From the NCBI GenBank assembly GCA_020161455.1, contig JAIUNZ010000002.1, positions 1-64,000 on the forward strand: a stretch of 64,000 nt of DNA, given 5' to 3'. The notes beneath the pieces are model-generated. The model was not told where the DNA came from. It saw only the letters and a program-made list of their open reading frames with translations, and did not search any database. Below, one piece after another: positions 35,192-44,235 of this stretch. Numbering within the stretch: position 1 is the first letter of the stretch; every line of letters begins with the position of its first letter. Both the position numbers and the translations under genes were made by a program. The stretch comes from Bacteroidota bacterium. Its GTDB lineage: Bacteria; Bacteroidota; Bacteroidia; Flavobacteriales; Flavobacteriaceae.

Positions 35192-37240
35192 TTACCAAAT
35201 CAAAACTCGTTTATCTGGTGCTACATACATTCCGTCGCCAGGCTTAATACCAAAAGCTTGGTGGAATGTTTCCAAATTTAATAATGGCACATACCCACGA
35301 TACATTCCTGGAGAATGCGGATCAGTTTTTACTTGATTTTTGATGGCTTCATCGCGCATTTTACTTCTCCAAATGGTTGCCCATGAAATAAACAATCGTT
35401 GTTCTGGTGTAAATCCATCTATTTTTCCTGGATTTCCGTTTTCTTTTAAATACAGTTGTAGTCCGTCATAAGCGGCATTTATTCCTCCTAAATCGCCAAT
35501 ATTCTCTCCTAATGTAAATTTACCATCCACTTTAATTCCAGGTAATGGTTCTAAAGCCGAATACTGGTCTGCCAAAGCTGTTCCAAGAGCTGTAAATTGT
35601 TTCAAATCTTCGTCGGTCCACCAGTTAACTAAGTTTCCGTCAGCATTGTATCGCGCACCACTATCATCAAAGCCATGAGAGATTTCGTGTCCTATGACGG
35701 CACCAATTCCTCCATAATTTACAGCTTCGTCTGCATTATAGTCATAAAATGGTGGTTGTAATATTGCAGCTGGAAACACAATTTCATTATTGGATGGGTT
35801 GAAATATGCGTTTACCGTTTGTGGCGACATTCCCCATTCTGTTTTGTCAACAGGTTTGCTCAGTTTTTCAATATTTTTTTTAAAACTCCATTCAGAAATT
35901 AATAATGAGTTATCAAAATAGGTTCCTCCTTCGGCTGGACTTTTAATGGTTAGAGCAGAATAATCTTTCCATTTATCAGGATACCCAATTTTGATGGTCA
36001 TTTTGTTTAATTTTTCAACAGCACTTTTCTTGGTATCAGGCGACATCCAAGATAAATTATTAATTCTAGTTTCATAAGCACGAATAACGTTTTTAATCAT
36101 TTTTTGAGCTTTTTCTTTTGCTGCAGCTGGAAACATTTTTTCAACATATAATTTTCCTAAAGCTTCACCAGTAGCACCATTTACAACTTGCAAAGCACCT
36201 TCATCTCTTGGGCGTTGTTTAATGGCTCCGTTTAACGTTTTACTATAAAAATCCCAATTTGCTTTTTCTATATCCGTTGATAAATTATCGGCTGCGCTAT
36301 TTAAGGCAGTCCAACGCATATAGGCTTTCCAATCTTCAACTTTGTTTGCCTTTAGAATATCTTGTAATGCTGCCATGTATTTTGGTTGCGAAACAATTAA
36401 AGTATCAACTTTTGGCAATCCAATTCCAGTAATTTGTTTTTCCCAATTGATAGCATTTGTCATTTTTTGCAAATCAGCAATTGTCATCGGATTATAGGAT
36501 TTTCTTCTATCTCTACGTTCTACTCTGTCCAATCTTGGTCTTGACATTTCTGTTTCTAATGCCAATATTTTTTCGGCATGAATTTTTGCTTCTTGAGGTT
36601 TTTCTCCAATATACTGAAGCATTCTAGCTATATGCAAAACATATTTTTCTCTTTTCTCCTTAGAATCTGCATCATCAGAAACATAATAATCTCTATCTGG
36701 CAAACCTAAACTTCCTGGACCAACATAAACGACATTTTTAGAGCTATTTTTGGCATCAGTTCCAACACCAATGCCAAAGAAACCAACACCGCCTTTAGAT
36801 GCCATTTGAATCATTAAATTTTGTAAATCTGACACATTCTTTACGGCATTTATTTTAGTCAAATACGGCAATAATGGTTTGATTCCAGCTTTGTTTCTGG
36901 CAACAGTATCCATAATTGATTTATACAAATTGATTGCTTTTCCTTGATCAGTATCCGATTTATACTTAGGGTTTTTAGAAGCTTCGGCTAAAATAGCTAA
37001 TGCGTCTGCATCGGTTTTTTTTCTTAATTCGTCAAAACTTCCCCATCGGGTTCTGTCGGCAGGAATTTCAGTGTTTTTCAACCAAGTACCGTTTACGAAA
37101 TTGAAAAAATCATCTTTTGGACTAACAGAAGTATCCATTAATGACAAATCTATTCCTACTCCATTTTGTTGTGCATTATTTTGATTAAAGCCAAAAGCAG
37201 TAATTAAAATAACAATCATTTTAGTTGATTTTGAAATCAT
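35192..37240 (-). CDS. pepO: M13 family metallopeptidase (neprilysin/PepO-like)
   Basis: This 682-residue protein has a signal peptide region (MISKSTKMIVILITAFGFN), the N-terminal M13 domain starting DDFFNFVNGTWLKNTEIP, the zinc motif HEISH in GAVIGHEISHGFDDSG, the third ligand Glu in GENIGDLGG, and the conserved end GMYVAPDKRVLIW. These enzymes trim peptides in the periplasm or at the cell surface. Length and the C-terminal Trp fit the family. Confidence 0.94.
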   Translation of the reverse strand: MISKSTKMIVILITAFGFNQNNAQQNGVGIDLSLMDTSVSPKDDFFNFVNGTWLKNTEIPADRTRWGSFDELRKKTDADALAILAEASKNPKYKSDTDQGKAINLYKSIMDTVARNKAGIKPLLPYLTKINAVKNVSDLQNLMIQMASKGGVGFFGIGVGTDAKNSSKNVVYVGPGSLGLPDRDYYVSDDADSKEKREKYVLHIARMLQYIGEKPQEAKIHAEKILALETEMSRPRLDRVERRDRRKSYNPMTIADLQKMTNAINWEKQITGIGLPKVDTLIVSQPKYMAALQDILKANKVEDWKAYMRWTALNSAADNLSTDIEKANWDFYSKTLNGAIKQRPRDEGALQVVNGATGEALGKLYVEKMFPAAAKEKAQKMIKNVIRAYETRINNLSWMSPDTKKSAVEKLNKMTIKIGYPDKWKDYSALTIKSPAEGGTYFDNSLLISEWSFKKNIEKLSKPVDKTEWGMSPQTVNAYFNPSNNEIVFPAAILQPPFYDYNADEAVNYGGIGAVIGHEISHGFDDSGARYNADGNLVNWWTDEDLKQFTALGTALADQYSALEPLPGIKVDGKFTLGENIGDLGGINAAYDGLQLYLKENGNPGKIDGFTPEQRLFISWATIWRSKMRDEAIKNQVKTDPHSPGMYRGYVPLLNLETFHQAFGIKPGDGMYVAPDKRVLIW

Positions 37241-37265
37241 ATCTATTTGCGTTTTGTTTGTTTTA

Positions 37266-37273
37266 CAAATTTA
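37266..37273 (-). promoter_or_regulatory. -7 box for the M13 peptidase
   Basis: On the minus strand this reads TAAATTTG, a TAnnTTTG match, ending 25 bp before the start codon at 37240. Confidence 0.5.
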
Positions 37274-37359
37274 TTTTTAAATCTTGTAATTATGTTTAAA
37301 TTAACAAAAATATATGACGTGATAAATAGATAATTGTTACAAAATGCTTCTTTGTTTTG

Positions 37360-37367
37360 TATTTTTG
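37360..37367 (+). promoter_or_regulatory. -7 box for SCO1, almost leaderless
   Basis: TATTTTTG matches TAnnTTTG and ends only 8 bp before the SCO1 ATG at 37376. A TTG at 37334 is a possible -33 element. This placement supports 37376 as the start and argues against an upstream in-frame ATG at 37334. Confidence 0.6.
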
Positions 37368-37375
37368 CAAAAAAA

Positions 37376-38044
37376 ATGCTTTCCTTTTTCAAAAAATATA
37401 GATGGTTTTTTATTGGTGTTTTGGTTTTTTCAGCCATTGTAGTTTCCTTATTTTATAGTGCTTTAAAGCCAAAAAAAACATTACCAATATATAATCCTGC
37501 CGATGTCAATCCTGAACTGGTTGATAGTACGGTACAATATGTAGAAAAATATCATACAATTGCAGATTTTAGTTTTACCAATCAAAATGGAAAAACTGTT
37601 ACTCAAAAAGACTATGAAGGAAAAATATATGTTGCTGATTTTTTCTTTACTACTTGTCAATCTATTTGTCCAAAAATGACTGCAAACATGGTGGATGTGC
37701 AAAAAGCAATTTTGAATAACCCAAAAGTGATGTTGCTTTCACATACCGTTACACCAGAAATCGATAGTGTTTCCGTTTTGAAAAAATATGCCATTGAAAA
37801 AGGCGTAATTGATAGTAAATGGAACCTAGTTACCGGCGATAAAAAAGACATTTATTTCATTGCTAGGAAATCATATTTAGCTGTAAAAACTGGAAAACCA
37901 GAAGAACTTTACGATATGGTTCATACCGAAAATTTTGTGTTAGTAGATCGTAAAAGAAGAGTTCGAGGTTTTTATGACGGTACTAATCCAGATGAAATCA
38001 AAAAACTAATTGACGACATTAAATGGCTATCGGATAACGAATAA
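37376..38044 (+). CDS. SCO1/SenC/PrrC family copper chaperone
   Basis: From the ATG at 37376 the protein is 222 residues, starting with a membrane anchor (WFFIGVLVFSAIVVSLFYS). The thioredoxin-like domain has the copper ligands C-x3-C (FTTCQSICPKM) and the conserved His in DMVHTENFVLVD. Family members deliver copper to cytochrome c oxidase at the periplasmic face or act in redox control. It lies upstream of feoA with its own promoter. Confidence 0.93.
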   Translation: MLSFFKKYRWFFIGVLVFSAIVVSLFYSALKPKKTLPIYNPADVNPELVDSTVQYVEKYHTIADFSFTNQNGKTVTQKDYEGKIYVADFFFTTCQSICPKMTANMVDVQKAILNNPKVMLLSHTVTPEIDSVSVLKKYAIEKGVIDSKWNLVTGDKKDIYFIARKSYLAVKTGKPEELYDMVHTENFVLVDRKRRVRGFYDGTNPDEIKKLIDDIKWLSDNE

Positions 38045-38091
38045 TTTATAATCAAATGATTAAAATCAATTCGTATTCTATAAATTATCAT

Positions 38092-38099
38092 TACTTTTG
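38092..38099 (+). promoter_or_regulatory. -7 box for the feo operon
   Basis: TACTTTTG matches TAnnTTTG and ends 28 bp before the feoA TTG start. No Fur-like palindrome is evident to me. Confidence 0.55.
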
Positions 38100-38127
38100 C
38101 GTTAAATTTATTCAATCTAAATAAGCA

Positions 38128-38364
38128 TTGAGAACTACTGTAAATTTATTAAAACGAGGTCAAAAAGCAACTATTATACAAATAGACGTGGATAAAATTC
38201 CATTGAAATTGTTAGAAATGGGATGTTTACCTGGAAATGAATTAGAAGTTGTTCAAATTGCACCTTTTGGCGATCCCATTTATTTGAATGTAAATAATGG
38301 TTCGCATCTTGCCATCCGATTAGAAACAGCTTCAGAAATTGAAGTGGAATTACTTAATTTCTAA
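38128..38364 (+). CDS. feoA: Ferrous iron transport protein FeoA
   Basis: This 78-residue SH3-like protein shows the FeoA pattern: LKRGQKATI, LLEMGCLPGNELEVVQIAPFGDPI, and NGSHLAIRLETASEIEV. It works with FeoB in the import of Fe(II). It starts with TTG at 38128. There is no alternative ATG before the conserved part. It ends 3 bp before feoB. Confidence 0.92.
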   Translation: MRTTVNLLKRGQKATIIQIDVDKIPLKLLEMGCLPGNELEVVQIAPFGDPIYLNVNNGSHLAIRLETASEIEVELLNF

Positions 38365-38367
38365 TCC

Positions 38368-40476
38368 ATGAAAAGCCATCAAAACATTAATGTAGCTTTA
38401 ATTGGAAATCCTAATACTGGGAAAACTTCGGTTTTTAATCAGTTAACAGGTTTGAACCAACAAGTGGGAAATTATCCAGGTATTACGGTAGATAAAAAAC
38501 TTGGTTTTTGCAAATTGCCAAACAATATCAAAGCAAATATTCTTGATTTACCTGGAACGTATAGCCTTAATGCTAGCTCAATTGATGAAAATGTTGTCAT
38601 CGAATTATTGCTTAATAAAAACGATAAATTATTTCCAGATGTCTGCGTTGTAGTAACTGATGTTGAAAATTTAAAAAGAAATTTACTGCTTTTCACTCAA
38701 ATAAAAGATTTAGAAATTCCTACAATTTTAGTCATTAACATGGCTGATAGAATGAAGATAAAAGGAATTTCACTCGATATTCCTTTGCTTGAAGAACAAC
38801 TTAAAACTAAAATTGTTTTAGTAAGTACTCGCCGTGGCATCGGAATATCCGAATTAAAAAATGCCATTGTTGATTATAAAAATCTATCAACCGAACCTTG
38901 CTTGAATGCTTCGACTATTGATGCGGAGTATTTTGACAAACTGCGAAATGCATTTCCAAATCAATTGGTTTATAAACTTTGGTTGGTCATTACACAAGAT
39001 GTGAATTTTTTGAATTTAGACAGAAATGAAATTCGAAGTTCGTTTACCAAATCACATTCTGATTTAAAAAGATTACAACAAAAGGAAACCATAAAACGCT
39101 ATCAGTTTATTAATGATACATTGAAAATAGGTCAAAAAATTGACGTTTCAAAAGCAACCGATATAAGAGCAAAATTAGATAGAATTTTGACGCACAAAAT
39201 CTTTGGTTATCTTATTTTCTTTGGCATTTTATTACTTATTTTTCAATCTATTTTTGATTGGTCAAGTGTTCCTATGGATTGGATTGATAGTACATTTGCG
39301 AATTTTTCAACCTATGCAAAAAACCATCTTGCACCAGGAGAGTTTACCAATTTAATTAGCGAAGGAATCATTCCAGGTATAGGCGGTATTGTGATTTTTA
39401 TTCCACAAATTGCATTTTTATTTCTTTTTATTTCAATACTTGAAGAAAGTGGCTATATGAGTCGAGTAGTTTTTTTAATGGATAAAATTATGCGCCGTTA
39501 TGGACTCTCTGGCAAAAGTGTTGTGCCATTGATTTCGGGAACAGCTTGTGCCATACCAGCTATTATGGGTGCAAGAAACATTGAAAACTGGAAAGAACGA
39601 TTGATTACCATTTTAGTAACACCATTCATAACTTGTTCTGCCAGATTGCCTGTTTATGCCATATTAATTGCATTAATTATTCCTGATAAAAGAATTTTAG
39701 GATTGTTTAGTTTACAAGGTGCAACATTGATGATTTTGTATCTTTTGGGATTTGGAATGGCTATATTTTCTGCTTTCATTTTAAATAAAATATTAAAATT
39801 GAAAACGAAAGCTTATTTTGTGGTTGAAATGCCGAGCTACAAAATTCCGATGTTTAAAAATATTGCCATTAATGTAATTGAAAAGACAAAAGCATTCGTT
39901 TTTGGTGCCGGAAAAATAATACTTGCCATATCTATTGTCCTTTGGTTTTTAGGTTCGCATGGTCCAAATACTGAATTTAAAAATGCACAAAAAATTATTG
40001 AAAAAGAAGTGTATAATAGTGATTTAAAAATAAATCCATCTGTAATTCCTGATAGAGTTGCCGAATATAAATTGGAAAATTCGTATATCGGAATTATTGG
40101 AAAAAGTATGGAACCAGTCATAAAACCTTTGGGTTACGATTGGAAAATCGGAATTGCGGTTGTAAGCTCTTTTGCTGCTCGTGAAGTTTTTGTTGGAACA
40201 TTAGCAACTATCTATAGTGTTGGCAGTCATAGCGATGAAGAAACCACTATTAAGAAAAGAATGGAAGCCGAAATTAACCCCGATGGCTCCAAAATATTCA
40301 ATTTTGCTACAGGAATTTCATTATTATTATTCTATGCTTTTGCCATGCAATGTGTTTCTACTTTAGCTATTGTTAAAAAAGAAACCAACTCCTGGAAATG
40401 GCCAATTATTCAGTTGGTTTTTATGAGTGGATTTGCCTATATCACAGCATTAATTGCCTATCAACTTTTAAAATAA
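38368..40476 (+). CDS. feoB: Ferrous iron transporter FeoB
   Basis: This 702-residue inner-membrane transporter has a G domain (G1 GNPNTGKTS at 13-21, G3 DLPGTYSL, G4 NMAD), a helical linker, and about eight membrane helices with the two Gate domains (IGGIVIFIPQIAFLFL, SGTACAIPAIMGARN). It imports Fe(II) into the cytoplasm. It is preceded by feoA and followed 5 bp later by a FeoB-associated peptide. Confidence 0.97.
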   Translation: MKSHQNINVALIGNPNTGKTSVFNQLTGLNQQVGNYPGITVDKKLGFCKLPNNIKANILDLPGTYSLNASSIDENVVIELLLNKNDKLFPDVCVVVTDVENLKRNLLLFTQIKDLEIPTILVINMADRMKIKGISLDIPLLEEQLKTKIVLVSTRRGIGISELKNAIVDYKNLSTEPCLNASTIDAEYFDKLRNAFPNQLVYKLWLVITQDVNFLNLDRNEIRSSFTKSHSDLKRLQQKETIKRYQFINDTLKIGQKIDVSKATDIRAKLDRILTHKIFGYLIFFGILLLIFQSIFDWSSVPMDWIDSTFANFSTYAKNHLAPGEFTNLISEGIIPGIGGIVIFIPQIAFLFLFISILEESGYMSRVVFLMDKIMRRYGLSGKSVVPLISGTACAIPAIMGARNIENWKERLITILVTPFITCSARLPVYAILIALIIPDKRILGLFSLQGATLMILYLLGFGMAIFSAFILNKILKLKTKAYFVVEMPSYKIPMFKNIAINVIEKTKAFVFGAGKIILAISIVLWFLGSHGPNTEFKNAQKIIEKEVYNSDLKINPSVIPDRVAEYKLENSYIGIIGKSMEPVIKPLGYDWKIGIAVVSSFAAREVFVGTLATIYSVGSHSDEETTIKKRMEAEINPDGSKIFNFATGISLLLFYAFAMQCVSTLAIVKKETNSWKWPIIQLVFMSGFAYITALIAYQLLK

Positions 40477-40481
40477 AACCT

Positions 40482-40607
40482 ATGAATGTCCAAGAAATAC
40501 TAGTTTATATTGCTTTAGGAATTGCTATTGGTTTTTTAGTGACAAAATTTATTTGGAAGCCAAAATCAAAAAAAGGTTGTGACAAAGACGATTGTGGTTG
40601 TCATTAA
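40482..40607 (+). CDS. FeoB-associated Cys-rich membrane peptide
   Basis: This 41-residue peptide has one membrane helix (ILVYIALGIAIGFLVTKFI) and a Cys-rich tail (KKGCDKDDCGCH). Peptides of this kind follow feoB in many Bacteroidota and Firmicutes and are thought to help FeoB, possibly by binding iron at the membrane. An upstream in-frame ATG at 40398 lies inside feoB and is rejected. Its last four bases overlap the 3' end of the convergent Nramp gene. Confidence 0.85.
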   Translation: MNVQEILVYIALGIAIGFLVTKFIWKPKSKKGCDKDDCGCH

Positions 40608-42475
40608 TTTTTCACAATCAATAATGGAATCGAAATTTTGTGTCGCAATTTATTTACCGTTGTGCCAAAAAGCAAATCTTTAATACCTGTATGACCGTGT
40701 GTTCCCATTACTAAAACATCATATTTACCTTCATTTATTATTGTTGGAATTGCTTTAAATGGTTTTCCAAATCCTAATTTTGTGGAGACATTAAATCCTT
40801 TTTCCTTCAACATTTCTTGGTATTCCAAAAGTAATTTTTCGTCAATCGTCGTTTCGTGGTCATCAGTTTTTTCACCATATATCATAGCACCAACGGTTTC
40901 TACAATGTGAATTAGAGTATAATTAGCATTCCTTCCTCCCAATTCAATTGCTGCATTTAGTGCAATTTCATCAGCTGTGGAAAAATCAACAGAAACAGCA
41001 ATGTCTTTTTTATCATTAATTTTTGTTTCCTCAAAGTTTAATTTTAAAGAATGTGGAGAATGATTTTCAATATTATTTTTAGTTTTCGTGATGAACGGTT
41101 TGAAAATAATAAAGAGTAATAAGAACAAAAAACCTATAGTTAACGGAACTACCGTAAACCAAATGACTGTAGGGTTTTCAGCTGTTTCTAACCAACCTTT
41201 TATTTCATCATAAACCAATTTTCCGTTTAAGGAAACAATAATTAAAGCAATTAACCAAGAAGCGATTTGTGTTGCTTTTCCAATATGAAAACCTTTCATT
41301 TTTGTTTTATCGCTCACAAAATGTATTAGTGGGATAATAGCAAAACCTAGCTGCAAACTCAAAATCACTTGACTAAGAATCAACAATTTTCCTGTAACAC
41401 TTTCACCAAAATATAATATAGTTACAACAGCCGGAACAATAGCTATTAAACGTGTAATTATTCTTCGAACCCACGGCTGAATTCTCAAATTTAAATAGCC
41501 TTCCATAATAATTTGTCCAGCTAAAGTTCCAGTAATTGTAGAACTTTGTCCTGCAGCAATCAAAGCAACTGCAAATAAAATTGGTGCCCAATGTGTTCCT
41601 AAAAGTGGTTCTAACAACATGTGTGCATCTTGAATTTCAGCAACTTCAAACATACCATTTTTATAAAAAGTAGCTGCTGCTAAAATCAAAATCGCTGCAT
41701 TTACAAAAAAAGCTAAGTTTAATGCAATAGCGCTATCCATAAAATTGTATTTCAATGCCTGTTTAATTCCTTCTTTGCTCCTATCGAATTTTCGAGTTTG
41801 TACCAAAGAGGAATGCAAGTATAAATTATGAGGCATAACGGTTGCTCCAATAATTCCGATGGCAATATACAATGCGGCTTCTCCAGGCAAGCTAGGTACT
41901 AATCCTGCAAATATTTTTGAAACTTCGGGTTCGGCAAAAATCATTTCAAACACAAAGGAAAATCCAATTATAGCTACTAATGCAATAATAAAAGCTTCCA
42001 TTTTTCGCATCCCTTTGTTGATTAAAAACAAGAGCAAAAAAGTATCTAAAACCGTAATCAATACTCCATTAATTAAGGAAATGTCAAACAATAAATTCAA
42101 CCCAATTGCCATCCCAAGAACTTCGGCCAAATCACAAGCTGCAATAGCTATTTCGGCTAAGAAATAAAGTATGTAATTAATAAATGGTGAATAGGTTTCT
42201 CTTGAAGCTTGCGCCAAATCGCGCTGTGTAACAATTCCAAGTCTTGCACTCAAACTTTGAAGTAATAATGCCATGATATTACTCATTAACAAAACCCAAA
42301 TTAAGGCATAGCCAAACTGACTTCCTCCTGCCAAATCGGTTGCCCAATTCCCTGGATCCATATAGCCAACAGAAATCAAATAAGCCGGACCAAAAAATGC
42401 TAAAATTTTTCTAAAAGTTGATTTTTTGCCTTGAGTAGCAATTGATTCGTTTACTTCTTCTAATGATTTACTCAT
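40604..42475 (-). CDS. mntH: Nramp-family divalent metal transporter fused to a universal stress protein domain
   Basis: This 623-residue protein has an Nramp/MntH body (about 1-460) with the metal-binding motifs DPGNW and VMPHNLYLHS and eleven or so helices. It also has a C-terminal Usp domain (about 480-623: IAVSVDFSTADEIALNAAIELGG, LVMGTHGHTG, LLIVKN). The G-x2-G-x9-G(S/T) nucleotide pattern is only partly present (GTHGHTGIKDLLFGTTV), so ATP binding is plausible but unproven. It imports Mn(II) and perhaps Fe(II). The regulator gene just upstream overlaps it by 4 bp. Confidence 0.94.
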   Translation of the reverse strand: MSKSLEEVNESIATQGKKSTFRKILAFFGPAYLISVGYMDPGNWATDLAGGSQFGYALIWVLLMSNIMALLLQSLSARLGIVTQRDLAQASRETYSPFINYILYFLAEIAIAACDLAEVLGMAIGLNLLFDISLINGVLITVLDTFLLLFLINKGMRKMEAFIIALVAIIGFSFVFEMIFAEPEVSKIFAGLVPSLPGEAALYIAIGIIGATVMPHNLYLHSSLVQTRKFDRSKEGIKQALKYNFMDSAIALNLAFFVNAAILILAAATFYKNGMFEVAEIQDAHMLLEPLLGTHWAPILFAVALIAAGQSSTITGTLAGQIIMEGYLNLRIQPWVRRIITRLIAIVPAVVTILYFGESVTGKLLILSQVILSLQLGFAIIPLIHFVSDKTKMKGFHIGKATQIASWLIALIIVSLNGKLVYDEIKGWLETAENPTVIWFTVVPLTIGFLFLLLFIIFKPFITKTKNNIENHSPHSLKLNFEETKINDKKDIAVSVDFSTADEIALNAAIELGGRNANYTLIHIVETVGAMIYGEKTDDHETTIDEKLLLEYQEMLKEKGFNVSTKLGFGKPFKAIPTIINEGKYDVLVMGTHGHTGIKDLLFGTTVNKLRHKISIPLLIVKN

Positions 42476-43131
42476 AGTGATTTATTTTTTACAAATAAAT
42501 TTTTAGCAATTTTATTCGAAATGGTCAATGATGTATTATTTACTTCTATTGTTAAAGTTTCATCAAACTGTTCCTTATTGATAACTTTTATTTTTGAACC
42601 TAATGCTATATTTTGTTTGTCTAAATATTGCAAAAAATCCGAAGAAGAATCTTTGACACCAACACACTGATATTCTCTGTTTAATTCAGATTCGGACAAC
42701 AACAACTTGGATACTTTTTGAATTTCTCCATTTTCATTTGGAATTGGATCACCATGTGGATCAAAGGCTGGAAAACCTAAAAATTCATCTAGTTTATTAA
42801 TTAAATTTTCGGATTTTATATGTTCCAATTCTTCCGCAATTTCATGTACTTCATCCCAAGCAAAATCTAACTTTTCTACCAAAAAAACTTCCCATAAACG
42901 ATGTTTTCTCACAATCATTTTAGCCGATAAAAAACCTTTTTCGGTTAAAGTTACTCCTTGATATTTTTGATAAAGCACCAATTCTTTTTCGGCTAATTTT
43001 TTCATCATATCCGTCACAGAGGAAGCTTTGGTTTCAAGCATTCCAGCAATGGCATTAGTGTTTACACCTTTTGGAGAAACTAAGGATAAATGATAGATTA
43101 CCTTTAAATAGTTTTCTTCTGAATTTGTCAT
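42472..43131 (-). CDS. mntR: DtxR/MntR-family metal-dependent regulator
   Basis: This 219-residue protein has an N-terminal winged HTH (NTNAIAGMLETKASSVTDMMKKL), a dimerisation domain with metal-ligand residues (HRLWEVFLV, EVHEIAEELEHIKSE), and a C-terminal SH3/FeoA-like domain (about 150-219). It is expected to repress the Nramp gene with which it overlaps by 4 bp when metal is plentiful. The broken gene on the other strand is divergent from it. Confidence 0.93.
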   Translation of the reverse strand: MTNSEENYLKVIYHLSLVSPKGVNTNAIAGMLETKASSVTDMMKKLAEKELVLYQKYQGVTLTEKGFLSAKMIVRKHRLWEVFLVEKLDFAWDEVHEIAEELEHIKSENLINKLDEFLGFPAFDPHGDPIPNENGEIQKVSKLLLSESELNREYQCVGVKDSSSDFLQYLDKQNIALGSKIKVINKEQFDETLTIEVNNTSLTISNKIAKNLFVKNKSL

Positions 43132-43147
43132 TTGCCTGTTTTTTTAA

Positions 43148-43155
43148 CAAAAGTA
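43148..43155 (-). promoter_or_regulatory. -7 box for mntR-mntH
   Basis: On the minus strand this reads TACTTTTG, matching TAnnTTTG, and it ends 16 bp before the mntR start. It is divergent from the promoter at 43163-43194. Confidence 0.55.
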
Positions 43156-43162
43156 GCAATAA

Positions 43163-43194
43163 TTTTTGTATCGTGAAAAATATTTTTAGTTTTG
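43163..43194 (+). promoter_or_regulatory. Full promoter for the nonsense-mutated gene
   Basis: A TTTTTG (43163-43168) and TAGTTTTG (43187-43194) are separated by 18 bp. This is the best -33/-7 pair in the window, and it lies 15 bp before the ATG at 43210. Confidence 0.6.
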
Positions 43195-43209
43195 TCTAAA
43201 TTAAAAATT

Positions 43210-43959
43210 ATGAAATCAAAAATTTTATTCTTTGCTTTGTTTTTGTATTCAACAATATTTGCTCAAGAAAAAGAAATTGAACCTATTCAAACTGACAGAC
43301 CAGATTAAACTGAAACACCTTCTTTAACTCCGAAAGGAATGCTTCAAGTAGAAACTGGATTTTCTTTTCAAAAAAATGATGTCAATAGTAAAACAAATCT
43401 TTTGCCTTCAACTTTGTGGAAATATGGTTTTAATGAAAATTTTGAATTACGATTAATTACTGAATTTGCCTCAGAAAAGTTTAATGTAGAAACAATAACT
43501 GGTTTTAATCCGATTTTGGTAGGTTGCAAAATAAAAATAGCCGAAGAAAATGGTGTTTTCCCAAAAACTTCTTTTATTGGTCATGTTTCATTGCCCAATG
43601 TTGCTTCAACTGCTTTTATAACAGATTATTTTGCACCTGAATTTCTATTTGTAATGCAACATACTTTAAGTGAAAAATTCTCTTTAAGTTATAATCTTGG
43701 TGCTGAATGGGATGGTTTTACACCTGAACCAACTTTTATTTATACTGTTGCAACAGGTTATTCAATTACAGAAAAATTAGGCTCTTATATTGAATTATTT
43801 GGATTTGCTCCTCAAAACAATGAAGCAAATCATAATTTTGATGGTGGTATTACCTATTTGATTAGCACTAATTTTATGCTAGATTTGTCTAGTGGATTTG
43901 GAATTTCAGAAAATGCACCTGATAACTATTTTGCTCTTGGGTTTTCATTTAGATTATAA
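43210..43959 (+). pseudogene. Outer-membrane transporter-like protein (MetA-pathway/phenol-degradation type), broken by a TAA
   Basis: From the ATG at 43210 a signal peptide is read (MKSKILFFALFLYSTIFAQ), then QEKEIEPIQTDRPD, then a TAA at codon 33 (43306-43308). The frame then continues without shift as TETPSLTPKGMLQVETGFSF to the normal stop at 43959. TDRPD followed by Q-T-E-T-P is the usual start of this beta-barrel family, so one change, CAA to TAA, explains the break. The part after the stop could start at the ATG at 43339 but would lack the signal peptide. Intact, the protein would be 249 residues. A sequencing error is possible. Confidence 0.82.
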
Positions 43960-43961
43960 AA

Positions 43962-43988
43962 AAATGCTTCCAATATTTGGAAACATTT
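43962..43988. terminator. Bidirectional terminator, convergent genes
   Basis: AAATGCTTCCAA (43962-43973) pairs with TTGGAAACATTT (43977-43988) with one C/A bulge position and a three-base loop, between A and T runs. It lies between the broken transporter gene and the minus-strand Cys-rich peptide. Confidence 0.65.
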
Positions 43989-44169
43989 AGTTTATGGATT
44001 TTAAAAGGTCAAACATCGGGCAACGTTTGCACCGTTTTTTTTCATTTTTTTTATACTTTTCGCAACAACTAGATTTGCAGGCATCAAGATTTTTTAAAAG
44101 TATCAACACATCGATTGAATCTTTTTTCTTGTCTTTTTTCTTTTTTTTATCTTTTACTTTTGAGGCCAA
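43987..44169 (-). CDS. Lys- and Cys-rich small protein downstream of ferritin
   Basis: This 60-residue peptide has a very basic start (KVKDKKKKKDKKKDS) and a tail with five Cys (CKSSCCEKYKKNEKKRCKRC). The CC and CxxC spacing suggests zinc or iron-sulfur binding. Similar small proteins occur in other Flavobacteria, as far as I recall. It lies 66 bp downstream of ferritin on the same strand, so a link to metal handling is plausible but not shown. Confidence 0.6.
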   Translation of the reverse strand: MASKVKDKKKKKDKKKDSIDVLILLKNLDACKSSCCEKYKKNEKKRCKRCPMFDLLKSIN

Positions 44170-44235
44170 AGTTTCTAAATTTAAAAACAGCTCAAAAGTA
44201 GTTTATTTTTATCTATTCTAAATAAATTTTAACAA

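Noticed and set aside
37334..37375. Upstream ATG for SCO1
   Set aside because: The promoter box at 37360-37367 lies inside it.
40398..40481. Upstream in-frame extension of the FeoB-associated peptide
   Set aside because: It lies within feoB. The ATG at 40482 gives the usual short peptide with a leading membrane helix.
43339..43959. A complete gene beginning at the ATG after the TAA
   Set aside because: The signal peptide and family start lie upstream in the same frame, and the only break is a single stop codon.
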